18,136 nucleotides of DNA from Hyphomicrobiales bacterium (GTDB lineage Bacteria > Pseudomonadota > Alphaproteobacteria > Rhizobiales > Aestuariivirgaceae), in the NCBI GenBank assembly GCA_020029455.1, contig JAIBJH010000024.1:1-18136 (forward strand), in the 5' to 3' direction. The translations under genes were made by a program, and so were the position numbers. Positions 7,982-14,661 of the stretch are shown here, piece after piece; the first letter of the stretch is position 1, and each line of letters starts with the position of its first letter. The notes beneath the pieces were generated by a model. That model saw only the letters and a list, made by a program, of their open reading frames with translations, had not been told where the DNA came from and made no database searches.

Positions 7982-8524
7982 TCAATCCGTGGCTTTGGCC
8001 TTCTTGCCCATCAGCCGGTCGATATAAGCGAGAAGCAGGGCGGACGCGACAAAGGCCATGTGCATGATGGTCAGCCACATGATCTTCTCGGCGGTATACT
8101 GGTTGGAATTGAGAAAGACCTGCAGCAGGTGAATGGATGAGATGGCCACGATGGTGGACGCCACCTTGACCTTCAATGAACCCGCATCGATTTTACCGAG
8201 CCACGACAGCTCGCCGTTCTGGTCTTCCACATTGTCGAAACGGCTCACGAAATTCTCATAGCCGGAAATAATCACCATGACGACAAGGCTGGCCACGAGG
8301 CTGGCATCGATCAAAGCCAGGATCTTGAGGATGGCCTCGGCATCATCCAGCACCATCACCTTGCTCAGATATTCGAAGAGCTTGAGGGCAAACGAAATAG
8401 CATAAAGGCCAAGGGACAGCGCCAGGCCCAGATAGAACACGACGAGGAGCCAGCGCGAGGCGAGGATGATGCCTTCGACCGCATGTTCAAGTCTTTTCAG
8501 TGTGGTGCGGTCGGCGTCGGCCAT
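7982..8524 (-). CDS. YqhA/UPF0114 family inner membrane protein
   Basis: A 180-residue membrane protein of the YqhA family (UPF0114, TIGR00645). Four hydrophobic helices can be seen: around ASRWLLVVFYLGLALSLGLY, ALIDASLVASLVVMVIISGY, VASTIVAISSIHLLQVFL and IMWLTIMHMAFVASALLLAY. The loop YENFVSRFDNVEDQNGELSW after helix two is a hallmark of the family. Its biochemical role is not established. The ATG at 8524 is chosen over an upstream start (8683) because the extension is unlike the family and enters the promoter region of the divergent gene. The TGA stop forms part of the ribosome site of the aminotransferase gene, so the two are likely translated as a coupled pair. Confidence 0.92.
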   Translation of the reverse strand: MADADRTTLKRLEHAVEGIILASRWLLVVFYLGLALSLGLYAISFALKLFEYLSKVMVLDDAEAILKILALIDASLVASLVVMVIISGYENFVSRFDNVEDQNGELSWLGKIDAGSLKVKVASTIVAISSIHLLQVFLNSNQYTAEKIMWLTIMHMAFVASALLLAYIDRLMGKKAKATD

Positions 8525-8593
8525 AAGAGAATCCCTGATGCGAAAGATGATGCGATACATAATGGCGGAGCGGAAAAATGCAATAACCGCCCA

Positions 8594-8616
8594 GCCTGTT
8601 CGATGGCATGACAGGC
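8594..8616. promoter_or_regulatory. Weak inverted repeat in the divergent yqhA-like / lactonase promoter region
   Basis: GCCTGT (8594-8599) and ACAGGC (8611-8616) form a perfect 6-bp inverted repeat with an 11-base spacer. It sits in the 140-base gap between the YqhA-family gene and the sugar-acid operon. It could be an operator for a dimeric regulator, but no regulator gene is in the window and six-base arms can occur by chance. No convincing -35/-10 pair was found beside it. Confidence 0.25.
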
Positions 8617-8664
8617 AAACCCCGGTGCTTGCGGTTTTCGCATTTGTACGACAAAAGAACGCCC

Positions 8665-9570
8665 ATGCAGTGGCCGGTGACATGCCTGGTGGATTCGAAG
8701 GATAACCTTGGCGAAGGTTGCCTTTGGGATGTGGCGACCCGGAGCCTGTGGTGGCTGGATATTGCGCGGCCCTCGCGCATCCTCCGCTTCACCCCCGAGA
8801 CCGGCGAGCACCGGCTGTGGCATTCGGATGTTCTGTTGACGGCTATCGCGCGCCGCACCCGGGGAGGTTTCATCCTTGGCGGTGAGGATGGGCTCTATGC
8901 CTTCGATGAAGTGACAGGAGCGATCTCTCCCTTCGCCTTCCCCGAAGACACGAAAGCCTTGGGCAACCGCTTCAATGACGGCGCCTGCGATCCTCAGGGG
9001 AGATTCTGGGTTGGCACGATGATGCAAAACATCGGACCCCATGGCGATGATCTCGACATCAACGCTGACACTGGCCGGCTTTATCGCGTCGGTGCGAAGG
9101 GCAAGTCGGCTCTCATGGAACAAAGTATCGGCGTCTCCAATGGTCCCTGCTGGTCGCCCGATGGCAAGACCTTCTATTTCTCAGATAGCCGCAATCACCT
9201 GACCTTTGCCTATGATTTTGACCCCGTCGATGGCGTCATCGGCAACCGCCGCGTATTGAATGACTCGAAGGATTACGGTCATCCCGATGGCGCGACCGTC
9301 GATGCCGATGGCTGTCTCTGGAGCGCCCGCTGGGATGCGGCCTGTGTGCTGCGCATTGATCCTAAGGGCCGTATCGACAAAGTCATCCCGATGCCGGCCA
9401 CGCGACCGACTTGCGTCTGTTTCGGCGGGCCGAAACTGGATGTGATCTACGTCACCAGTTCACGCGCTCACCGGAGCGCGGAGACACTCAAGCGCTATCC
9501 GCTGCAGGGCGGCATCTTCTGCTTTGCACCGGGCATTTCAGGATTTGAGAAGAACCATTTTGCAGGGTGA
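8665..9570 (+). CDS. SMP-30/gluconolactonase/LRE family sugar lactonase
   Basis: A 301-residue six-bladed beta-propeller lactonase of the SMP-30 family, which opens aldonolactones to the sugar acids. The metal ligands known from human SMP30 and gluconolactonases appear as Glu17 (NLGEGCLWD), Asn159 (GVSNGPCWSPDG) and Asp208 (GHPDGATVD). Asn104 and Asp105 lie in the substrate-side segment NRFNDGACDPQGRFWVGTM. The start at 8665 (MQWPVTCLVD) fits the family; the frame extends to 8608 but those 19 residues look unlike it. Ribosome-site evidence for either is weak. It is the first gene of a five-gene plus-strand operon and the next gene begins 3 bases after its stop. The sugar (galactono-, arabinono- or fuconolactone) cannot be told. 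Confidence 0.92.
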   Translation: MQWPVTCLVDSKDNLGEGCLWDVATRSLWWLDIARPSRILRFTPETGEHRLWHSDVLLTAIARRTRGGFILGGEDGLYAFDEVTGAISPFAFPEDTKALGNRFNDGACDPQGRFWVGTMMQNIGPHGDDLDINADTGRLYRVGAKGKSALMEQSIGVSNGPCWSPDGKTFYFSDSRNHLTFAYDFDPVDGVIGNRRVLNDSKDYGHPDGATVDADGCLWSARWDAACVLRIDPKGRIDKVIPMPATRPTCVCFGGPKLDVIYVTSSRAHRSAETLKRYPLQGGIFCFAPGISGFEKNHFAG

Positions 9571-9573
9571 AAC

Positions 9574-10569
9574 ATGAATCTCGTTCAATATGTCAATGAC
9601 AAGGGCAAGCGCCAAATCGCAACAGTCGAGGCAGATGGCCTGCATCCACTGAAAGGTGTCACCACCACGTTGCAGCTTGCCGCCAAGGCCCATGCGCAGG
9701 GAAAATCCATGGCGGTGCTGGCCAAGGCGTTCGCTTCATCGCGTGCCGAGAATTATGGCGCGGCCCTCAAGGAAAAACGTGTGCTGCCTCCGGTCGATCA
9801 TCCCGATCCCGCCCACTGCATCATCACCGGCACAGGCCTCACTCATCTGGGCTCTGCCGCGGCGCGTGACTCCATGCATAAGAAACTCGACACAACGGAA
9901 GACACGCTCACCGACAGCTTGAAGATGTTCAAGATGGGTCTTGAGGGCGGCAAGCCAACAAAAGGCAAAGCGGGCGTGCAGCCGGAATGGTTCTACAAGG
10001 GCGATGGCCGCTGGTTGGTGGCGCCCGGAAAGCCATTGCCGAAACCGTCATTCGCCCTTGATGGCGGCGAGGAACCGGAAGTGGCGGGGCTCTATTGGAT
10101 TGCACCAAATGGCAAGCCGCTGCGGTTGGGCTTTGCGTTGGGCAATGAGTATTCAGATCATGTCACCGAGCGGCAGAACTATCTCTACTTAGCCCACTCC
10201 AAACTCCGCCATTCGGCCATCGGCCCGGAACTGTTGCTCGGCAAACTGCCCTCCCATGTGGAAGGCATAAGCCGCATTCTCCGCAAGGGAAAAGTGATTT
10301 GGGAGAAGCCCTTCGTGACCGGCGAAGGCAATATGAGTCACACGCTGGAAAATCTTGAGTATCATCACTTCAAATATGATGCCTTCCGCGTGCCGGGAGA
10401 TCTGCACATTCACTATTTTGGTACGGCGACACTTTCGATTGCCGATGGCTTTTCGACTGAAGATGGTGACGTCTTTGAAATCGAAGCGCCGCCCTTCGGT
10501 GCTCCTTTGCGTAATCCTTTGAAGGCTATGAAGCAGACCTTCAAGCCGGGTGGCGTCAAGCCCGCATGA
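9574..10569 (+). CDS. AraD1/GguC-type fumarylacetoacetate hydrolase-fold protein
   Basis: A 331-residue protein resembling the AraD1/GguC branch of the FAH superfamily (COG3970). Typical segments are ITGTGLTHLGSA (84-95), VQPEWFYKGDG (135-145), DGGEEPEVAG (163-172), GNEYSDHVTERQNYLYLAHS (190-209) and the C-terminal HIHYFGTATLSIADG. Candidate metal ligands are Glu167, Glu169 and Asp195. FAH-fold enzymes act on 2-keto acids as hydrolases, isomerases, hydratases or decarboxylases. AraD1-type genes are found with pentose and aldonate catabolism genes, and a role on a 2-keto-3-deoxy sugar acid is inferred from that context. An AGGGTGA ribosome site precedes the ATG. The ATGA at its end overlaps the start of the kinase gene by 4 bases. 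Confidence 0.88.
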   Translation: MNLVQYVNDKGKRQIATVEADGLHPLKGVTTTLQLAAKAHAQGKSMAVLAKAFASSRAENYGAALKEKRVLPPVDHPDPAHCIITGTGLTHLGSAAARDSMHKKLDTTEDTLTDSLKMFKMGLEGGKPTKGKAGVQPEWFYKGDGRWLVAPGKPLPKPSFALDGGEEPEVAGLYWIAPNGKPLRLGFALGNEYSDHVTERQNYLYLAHSKLRHSAIGPELLLGKLPSHVEGISRILRKGKVIWEKPFVTGEGNMSHTLENLEYHHFKYDAFRVPGDLHIHYFGTATLSIADGFSTEDGDVFEIEAPPFGAPLRNPLKAMKQTFKPGGVKPA

Positions 10570-11459
10570 CAAGGCCCTTCATCGCGGTTGACTGGGGCAC
10601 CACATCCTTCCGCGCCTATCACGTTAATGCAGACGGAGGGGTATTGGATGAACGCCGTTCCAGCGACGGCATACTCGCGGTGAAGGACGGGGCCTTCGAG
10701 CAAGCGCTCGAAACACATTTGCGTGGCTGGGACATAGGCTTGCCAGTTGTCGCAGCAGGCATGATCACCTCGCGCCAGGGCTGGGTCGAACTTCCATATG
10801 TCGACTGTCCCGCGGGGCCAAAGGAACTGGCAAAGGCCATTATCACCAAGAGCCTGACCTCTGGCCGTACCGTTCATTTTTCTACTGGCCTTCACATGAA
10901 AAGCGAGAGCCTGGGCCATGACGTGATGCGCAGTGAGGAGACGCAAGTCTTCGGCAGCCTCAACTCTGGCGCGGCGCATTTCGTAACGCCCGGCACCCAC
11001 AGCAAATGGATCGATGTCGAAGATGGCAAGATAGTCCGTTTCGAAACTTATGTGACGGGTGAGAGTTTCGCGCTCTACCGCAACCATTCCATCCTCGGCC
11101 GTCTGATGACGGGTGACGGGGACGATAAGGCTGCCTTCATGCGCGGCGTGGAAAAGGCACTTGCCGATCCGGCGGGGCTTCTTCACAGCCTATTTTCTGT
11201 GCGAAGTCTCGGCCTCTACAATGAGGTAGGCCCCGAGGCGTTGTCGTCCTACCTGTCCGGTCTGTTGATTGGCGCGGAAGTGGCGCATGCCACGAAGCAA
11301 CGCAAGCGCGATGGCCTCTATCTTGTATTAGCTTCGTCGGGCATCGCCTCGCGCTATCTCCGCGCCATGCACATGGCAGGGCTGAAGGCAGAGATGGGCG
11401 ATTCCCTTGCCATTGTCGCGGGCGAGCGCTTGATTGCCGAAGCTGCCGGAATCATCTGA
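10566..11459 (+). CDS. dgoK: 2-dehydro-3-deoxygalactonokinase
   Basis: A 297-residue DgoK-family sugar-acid kinase that phosphorylates 2-keto-3-deoxy-galactonate at O6 with ATP. Diagnostic segments are VDWGTTSFRAY (8-18), GMITSRQGWVELPYVDCPAG (65-84), DVMRSEETQVFG (119-130) and GTHSKW (143-148). Its start overlaps the AraD1-type gene in an ATGA, giving translational coupling. In many bacteria dgoK is directly followed by the KDPGal aldolase gene dgoA, often fused or adjacent; here an SDR gene follows instead. The TGA stop lies inside one copy of a 10-base direct repeat. Family assignment is firm; the exact physiological substrate is inferred. Confidence 0.93.
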   Translation: MTRPFIAVDWGTTSFRAYHVNADGGVLDERRSSDGILAVKDGAFEQALETHLRGWDIGLPVVAAGMITSRQGWVELPYVDCPAGPKELAKAIITKSLTSGRTVHFSTGLHMKSESLGHDVMRSEETQVFGSLNSGAAHFVTPGTHSKWIDVEDGKIVRFETYVTGESFALYRNHSILGRLMTGDGDDKAAFMRGVEKALADPAGLLHSLFSVRSLGLYNEVGPEALSSYLSGLLIGAEVAHATKQRKRDGLYLVLASSGIASRYLRAMHMAGLKAEMGDSLAIVAGERLIAEAAGII

Positions 11460-11470
11460 CAATCATCTGA
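11450..11470 (+). repeat. Tandem duplication across the dgoK stop codon
   Basis: The 10-mer AATCATCTGA occurs at 11450-11459 and again at 11461-11470, separated by one C (unit length 11). The first copy contains the last sense codons and TGA stop of the kinase; the second is untranslated and lies directly before the ribosome site (AAGGGA) of the SDR gene. It looks like a recent replication-slippage duplication that lengthened the spacer between the two genes. Confidence 0.85.
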
Positions 11471-11481
11471 AGGGACGTGAC

Positions 11482-12222
11482 ATGAAAGTGGCATTGGTGA
11501 CGGGCGCCGGCTCCGGCATTGGCCGCGCCTGCGCAATTGCACTGGGAGAAGCGGGCTACGCCATGGTTCTGGCAGGCCGCACGCTGGACAAGCTCAAGGA
11601 CACGCAAGGACTGATCAAGGGCAAATCCATCGCCGTTGCCACTGATGTCACGGACCCGAAATCCGTTGCCCATCTCTTCGCCGAGACGAAACGGGAATTT
11701 GGCCGTCTCGACGTGCTCTTCAATAATGCCGGCACGGGTGCGCCGGGCACCATCATGCTTGAGGATTTGACCTTCGAGCAATGGACCAATGTGGTGAACA
11801 CCAATCTGACCGGGCCCTTCCTCTGCACGCAGGCAGCCTTCAAGCTGATGAAGAGCCAAGACCCGCAAGGTGGCCGCATCATTAACAACGGTTCCATTTC
11901 AGCTCACGCGCCACGCCCAAATTCCGCACCCTACACTTCAACCAAACACGCCATCACCGGACTTACGAAATCAACCTCGCTCGATGGCCGCAAATACAAC
12001 ATCGCCTGCGGCCAGATTGATATCGGCAACGCCGCAACCGATATGACCGCGCGCATGGCGGGCGGCGTGCCTCAGGCCGATGGTTCCCTGAAGCCGGAGC
12101 CCACCATGGATGTGAATGAGGTGGCGCGCGCCATTGTGCACATGGCCTCGCTACCTCTCTCGGCCAACGTTCTTTTCATGACGGTGATGGCCACCAAGAT
12201 GCCATTGGTCGGGCGCGGCTGA
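11482..12222 (+). CDS. Short-chain dehydrogenase/reductase (SDR)
   Basis: A 246-residue classical SDR with a Rossmann fold. The cofactor motif TGAGSGIG is at 7-14, NNAG at 81-84, catalytic Ser138 or Ser140 in NNGSISAH, and Tyr151-x-x-x-Lys155 (YTSTK). Asp55 (TDVTD) contacts the adenine ring in such enzymes, and Arg33 suggests NADP may be accepted. The ATG at 11482 is preceded by AGGGACGTGAC, a clear ribosome site, and starts the canonical MKVALVTGAG; the longer frame from 11434 would overlap the kinase gene. In this operon a sugar dehydrogenase supplying the aldonolactone to the SMP-30 protein is plausible, but SDR substrate cannot be read from sequence. The MFS gene starts 4 bases after its stop. 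Confidence 0.94.
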   Translation: MKVALVTGAGSGIGRACAIALGEAGYAMVLAGRTLDKLKDTQGLIKGKSIAVATDVTDPKSVAHLFAETKREFGRLDVLFNNAGTGAPGTIMLEDLTFEQWTNVVNTNLTGPFLCTQAAFKLMKSQDPQGGRIINNGSISAHAPRPNSAPYTSTKHAITGLTKSTSLDGRKYNIACGQIDIGNAATDMTARMAGGVPQADGSLKPEPTMDVNEVARAIVHMASLPLSANVLFMTVMATKMPLVGRG

Positions 12223-12226
12223 TCCC

Positions 12227-13375
12227 TTGAACAAACCCCATCTCGCAATGCTGTTCACCTTTGCCGCCTTCGGCAGCATTGTGGGAACCCATGTGGGCTC
12301 GCTTCCCGTGCTGGTGCAGCAAGCGGGCGTTTCGCCCTGGCACTTTGGCCTTGCCGGAAGCCTCGGCATGGCGACGAATATTCTCTGCATGAGCGCGGGC
12401 GGCCTCATCAACCGTTTCGCCAGCCACCGCACCGTGCTGCTGGTCATGCTGCCAGTGAGCGCCATTGCTCTGCTTTACGCCTTGACCGTCACTTCCGTGG
12501 CAGCCTTCATCATTTCCTTCCTCGTCCTCAGCGCCGTGCTTGGCACTATTGATCTTTTCATGAACGCCGAGGCTTCGATTGTGGAAGAGGAGCGTCGCAT
12601 TGCGTCTTTCAATACTTACCACGGCACGGTGATGTTGGTGCTTGCCGCCTGCGCCTTGCTTGGCAGCATCGTGTCGGTGGAGTTCAAGCCCTGGATGGGC
12701 GTTCTGTTTGCCATCGTGCCTCTCGCCCTGGCATGGATCACCGTCTACCGCCACGCGCCCGCCCGCCTGGGCCATGCCCACGAAACGCAAAAACCATCTG
12801 CCCCATTGCCGCTGCGGCTTCTGGCCCTCATCGGCATTGCCGCCGGATTCAACGTGACCTGCGAAGTGGCCTCGATCCAGTGGTCCGGCCAGCTTCTGGC
12901 GGCCACCGCTCCTGAGCTTGCCGCCATCTCGGGGCTCGGCCTTGCATTCTACGGTCTCTGTGCCGGGACCATGCGCCTCTTTGGTGACAGGCTGCGCACC
13001 CGCTTCGGCGACCTGAAAATCATGTCAGCAAGCCTTGCTATTGCAATTTCAGGATTTGCGGTGCTGGGCATCGCACCCAGCTTCTGGATTTCGGTCATTG
13101 CTTTTGCGGCCGTGGGCTCGGGGCTCGCAGTTGTCTTTCCAAGCCTTTTTTCTCTTGCAGGCAGCCTCGCTCCGCAGGCCCGCGCCAGCGCCTTGAGCTT
13201 CACGGCTTTTGTGGGTGGCTTACCGCGCATCATCTTGCCATGGTGCTTGGGGATCATTGCGGCTGCCGAAAACGTCAACGCAGTCTTTGGTGCCCTGGCG
13301 CTTGTTGCAGCAGGTGCCTTGCTGCTCATTGTAGCGGTCTACCGGCGTTCTGCCGCACAACTCTTGGTAAAATAA
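12227..13375 (+). CDS. MFS transporter (YbjJ-like)
   Basis: A 382-residue major facilitator superfamily protein with about twelve hydrophobic segments. A basic central loop around YRHAPARLGHAHETQK (about 179-194) separates the two halves. The loop between helices two and three contains GGLINRFASHR, an acceptable variant of the MFS signature. Overall it resembles small MFS proteins such as E. coli YbjJ, but the substrate is unknown. As last gene of the operon it may import the sugar or export an intermediate. The start is TTG at 12227, 4 bases after the SDR stop, implying coupled re-initiation; an ATG at 12249 is the alternative. Its last codons supply the A-rich stretch that, on the other strand, is the U-tract of the hsp20 terminator. 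Confidence 0.9.
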   Translation: MNKPHLAMLFTFAAFGSIVGTHVGSLPVLVQQAGVSPWHFGLAGSLGMATNILCMSAGGLINRFASHRTVLLVMLPVSAIALLYALTVTSVAAFIISFLVLSAVLGTIDLFMNAEASIVEEERRIASFNTYHGTVMLVLAACALLGSIVSVEFKPWMGVLFAIVPLALAWITVYRHAPARLGHAHETQKPSAPLPLRLLALIGIAAGFNVTCEVASIQWSGQLLAATAPELAAISGLGLAFYGLCAGTMRLFGDRLRTRFGDLKIMSASLAIAISGFAVLGIAPSFWISVIAFAAVGSGLAVVFPSLFSLAGSLAPQARASALSFTAFVGGLPRIILPWCLGIIAAAENVNAVFGALALVAAGALLLIVAVYRRSAAQLLVK

Positions 13376-13377
13376 AA

Positions 13378-13404
13378 GAGGGCAGCGCAAACTGCGCTGC
13401 CCTC
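13378..13404 (-). terminator. Rho-independent terminator of hsp20 (possibly bidirectional)
   Basis: GAGGGCAGCGCA and TGCGCTGCCCTC form a perfect 12-bp, GC-rich stem with a 3-base loop (AAC on the plus strand). Read on the minus strand, it begins 26 bases after the hsp20 stop and is followed by TTTTATTTTACC, a good U-tract. On the plus strand it lies 2 bases after the MFS stop with no T-run, so it terminates that operon less efficiently, if at all. Confidence 0.9.
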
Positions 13405-13430
13405 CTCACGCAACTGACTCGCCGTCTCAG

Positions 13431-13880
13431 TTACGCTGCTTTGGCCTCAATCTGCTTCGGCTTTGAGCCGGAGGCGATGGCGATCTGCCGCGGCTTCAGC
13501 GCTTCCGGCACTTCCCGCTTCAGCGAGACATGCAGCAGTCCATTGGCAAGTTCCGCGCCAGTCACTTCCACATAGTCGGCCAGTTGGAAGCGGCGCTCAA
13601 AGCTGCGGTTGGCTATGCCCTGGTGCAGCACTTCGCCTGCGGTCTCCACCTTGTCGGCCTTCTTGCCGGTGACGGTCAGCGCATTGCCCTTCGATTCGAT
13701 GGCGAGGTCCTTCTCGCCAAAGCCAGCAACCGCCATGGTGATGCGGTATTCATTCTCGCCCACACGTTCGATGTTGTAGGGCGGATAGCTTTGCGGCTCG
13801 AGGTTCTGCGCCTCATCGAGAAGGCGGAACAAGCGGTCGAAGCCGATGGAAGAGCGGTAAAAGGGGGTATAGTCAAACAT
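13431..13880 (-). CDS. Small heat shock protein, Hsp20/alpha-crystallin family
   Basis: A 149-residue IbpA-like small heat shock protein, an ATP-independent chaperone that holds unfolding proteins in oligomers. The N-terminus MFDYTPFYRSSIGFDRLFRL is typical of rhizobial IbpA-type proteins. The alpha-crystallin domain runs from about 48 to 137, ending with the hallmark AELANGLLHVSLKREVPE. The C-terminal oligomerisation motif I-x-I is present as IAI in RQIAIASG. The ATG at 13880 is chosen because AAGGAGA lies 7 bases upstream; an in-frame extension to 13922 would include the leader. Expression is probably heat-controlled twice: a sigma-32-type promoter at 13972-13999 and a leader hairpin that masks the ribosome site. 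Confidence 0.95.
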   Translation of the reverse strand: MFDYTPFYRSSIGFDRLFRLLDEAQNLEPQSYPPYNIERVGENEYRITMAVAGFGEKDLAIESKGNALTVTGKKADKVETAGEVLHQGIANRSFERRFQLADYVEVTGAELANGLLHVSLKREVPEALKPRQIAIASGSKPKQIEAKAA

Positions 13881-13965
13881 GTCACATTCTCCTTGAAGCC
13901 ATGTGTTTGTGCGACCGCCCATGAGCGGGCCGGTCTTGAACCTGCAGACCCGGTTGGCGCCTGCC
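13881..13965 (-). promoter_or_regulatory. ROSE-like RNA thermometer in the hsp20 leader
   Basis: If transcription starts about 7 bases after the -10 element, the leader is roughly 85 bases, normal for rhizobial ROSE elements. The hairpin next to the start codon occupies 13883-13905. Outer arms CACAU and AUGUG pair, and inner CUU pairs with GAG of the Shine-Dalgarno (13888-13894) around a CAAG loop, with a GG/A internal loop. That gives an unstable, mismatched stem covering AAGGAGA, the design used by ROSE. The GGCUUC opposite the ribosome site resembles, but is not identical to, the U(U/C)GCU of known ROSE elements. Upstream, CCGGGTCT with AGACCGG and CCGC with GCGG can form two more stable hairpins. 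The start site and fold are inferred by eye. Confidence 0.6.
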
Positions 13966-13971
13966 CTTCAG

Positions 13972-13999
13972 ATTTAGGAATGCGGATGCTGGTTTCAAG
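13972..13999 (-). promoter_or_regulatory. Sigma-32-type heat shock promoter for hsp20
   Basis: On the minus strand CTTGAAA (13999-13993) is followed by CCTAAAT (13978-13972). Counting from CTTG, the spacer is 17 bases. This fits the alphaproteobacterial RpoH pattern, CTTG, about 17 bases, then CYTATNT, with one mismatch in the -10. It lies about 92-119 bases upstream of the hsp20 ATG. Confidence 0.65.
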
Positions 14000-14147
14000 G
14001 GGAAGGCTGCCATGAAATGACCTTGAAAATGAACCGCAGATGAACGGGCGCTTTGGTATTCGTTCAACTTGGCTTGGTTAGCGTCACGCTATGGACGGCG
14101 GCCAATTTCCGGGGTGGTCCGCTTAAGTAGTTGAAGGAGATGTGAGA

Positions 14148-14534
14148 ATGTTTATGCGTAAGTTTTTGAAATCGGCCCTTGTGGCCGCTGCTCTTGTGGG
14201 CGCTGCCGTAGCAGCAACGACTGCCGCCAAGGCAGATGTAGATGTTTTTGTCGGCGTCGGTGCGCCGGGCTGGGACGATGATTATGATCCAGATCGCCAC
14301 TTCTTGGGTGATCCCCGCTACTATCCCCGGTTCAACCGCCGCGATCGCTACGGTCACCGCATCTCTTGCTGGCAGGGCAAGGAGCGCGTCCAGTGGGCCG
14401 GCTTCCGCAGGGTAAGGGCTGTTGACTGCGACGGCGCACGTTACAGCTACAAGGCCCGCAAGCGCGGAGATTCTTTCATTATCTCCGTCAATTCGCGCAG
14501 CGGCCGGATTATTTCCGTCCGCGAGATCTACTGA
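14148..14534 (+). CDS. Secreted CX19C-domain protein, copy 1
   Basis: A 128-residue protein I cannot assign to a named family. It begins with a signal peptide (MFMRKFLKSALVAAALVGAA, probable cleavage near AAKAD at 27-30). An acidic, Tyr-rich linker follows (GWDDDYDPDRHF at 41-52), then Arg-rich sequence, then the C-terminal domain (about 71-128). The domain has Cys74 and Cys94 separated by exactly 19 residues, with Gly-Phe at 85-86. After Cys94 comes DGARYSYKARKRGDSF and a strand-like end containing SRSGRIISV. The two cysteines probably form a disulfide in the periplasm. The ATG at 14148 has GAAGGAGA 7 bases upstream; GTG at 14142 and ATG at 14154 are alternatives. The same domain recurs in the next two genes. 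Two hairpins separate it from copy 2. Confidence 0.82.
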   Translation: MFMRKFLKSALVAAALVGAAVAATTAAKADVDVFVGVGAPGWDDDYDPDRHFLGDPRYYPRFNRRDRYGHRISCWQGKERVQWAGFRRVRAVDCDGARYSYKARKRGDSFIISVNSRSGRIISVREIY

Positions 14535-14539
14535 GAAGT

Positions 14540-14564
14540 GAGGGGGCGGCCGTTCCCGCCCCTC
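14540..14564 (+). terminator. GC-rich hairpin after CX19C copy 1
   Basis: GAGGGG...CGG pairs with CCG...CCCCTC as nine base pairs with one bulged G and a loop of about six bases. It starts 5 bases after the copy 1 stop. No T-run follows, so it may be a weak or Rho-assisted terminator, or a 3' stabilising hairpin. Confidence 0.5.
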
Positions 14565-14574
14565 AACGATAATC

Positions 14575-14599
14575 GGGAGGCGCCATGCCGGTGCCTCCC
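14575..14599 (+). terminator. Second GC-rich hairpin between CX19C copies 1 and 2
   Basis: GGGAGGCGCC (14575-14584) pairs with GGTGCCTCCC (14590-14599): ten base pairs including one G-T, loop ATGCC. It is followed by AGCAACATTTGG, with only three consecutive Ts. With the preceding hairpin it likely reduces read-through from copy 1 into copy 2. Confidence 0.5.
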
Positions 14600-14661
14600 A
14601 GCAACATTTGGCCATGATCAGATTCTACGCTAGCAAAGCTCGAAAAGGGGAACCGAGCACG

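Noticed and set aside
10413..11186. Minus-strand open frame of 257 codons
   Set aside because: Antisense to the AraD1-type and DgoK genes; composition is that of a shadow frame.
14040..14147. A standard -35/-10 promoter for CX19C copy 1
   Set aside because: Candidates such as CTTGGC with TATGGA have poor hexamers; none was good enough to report.
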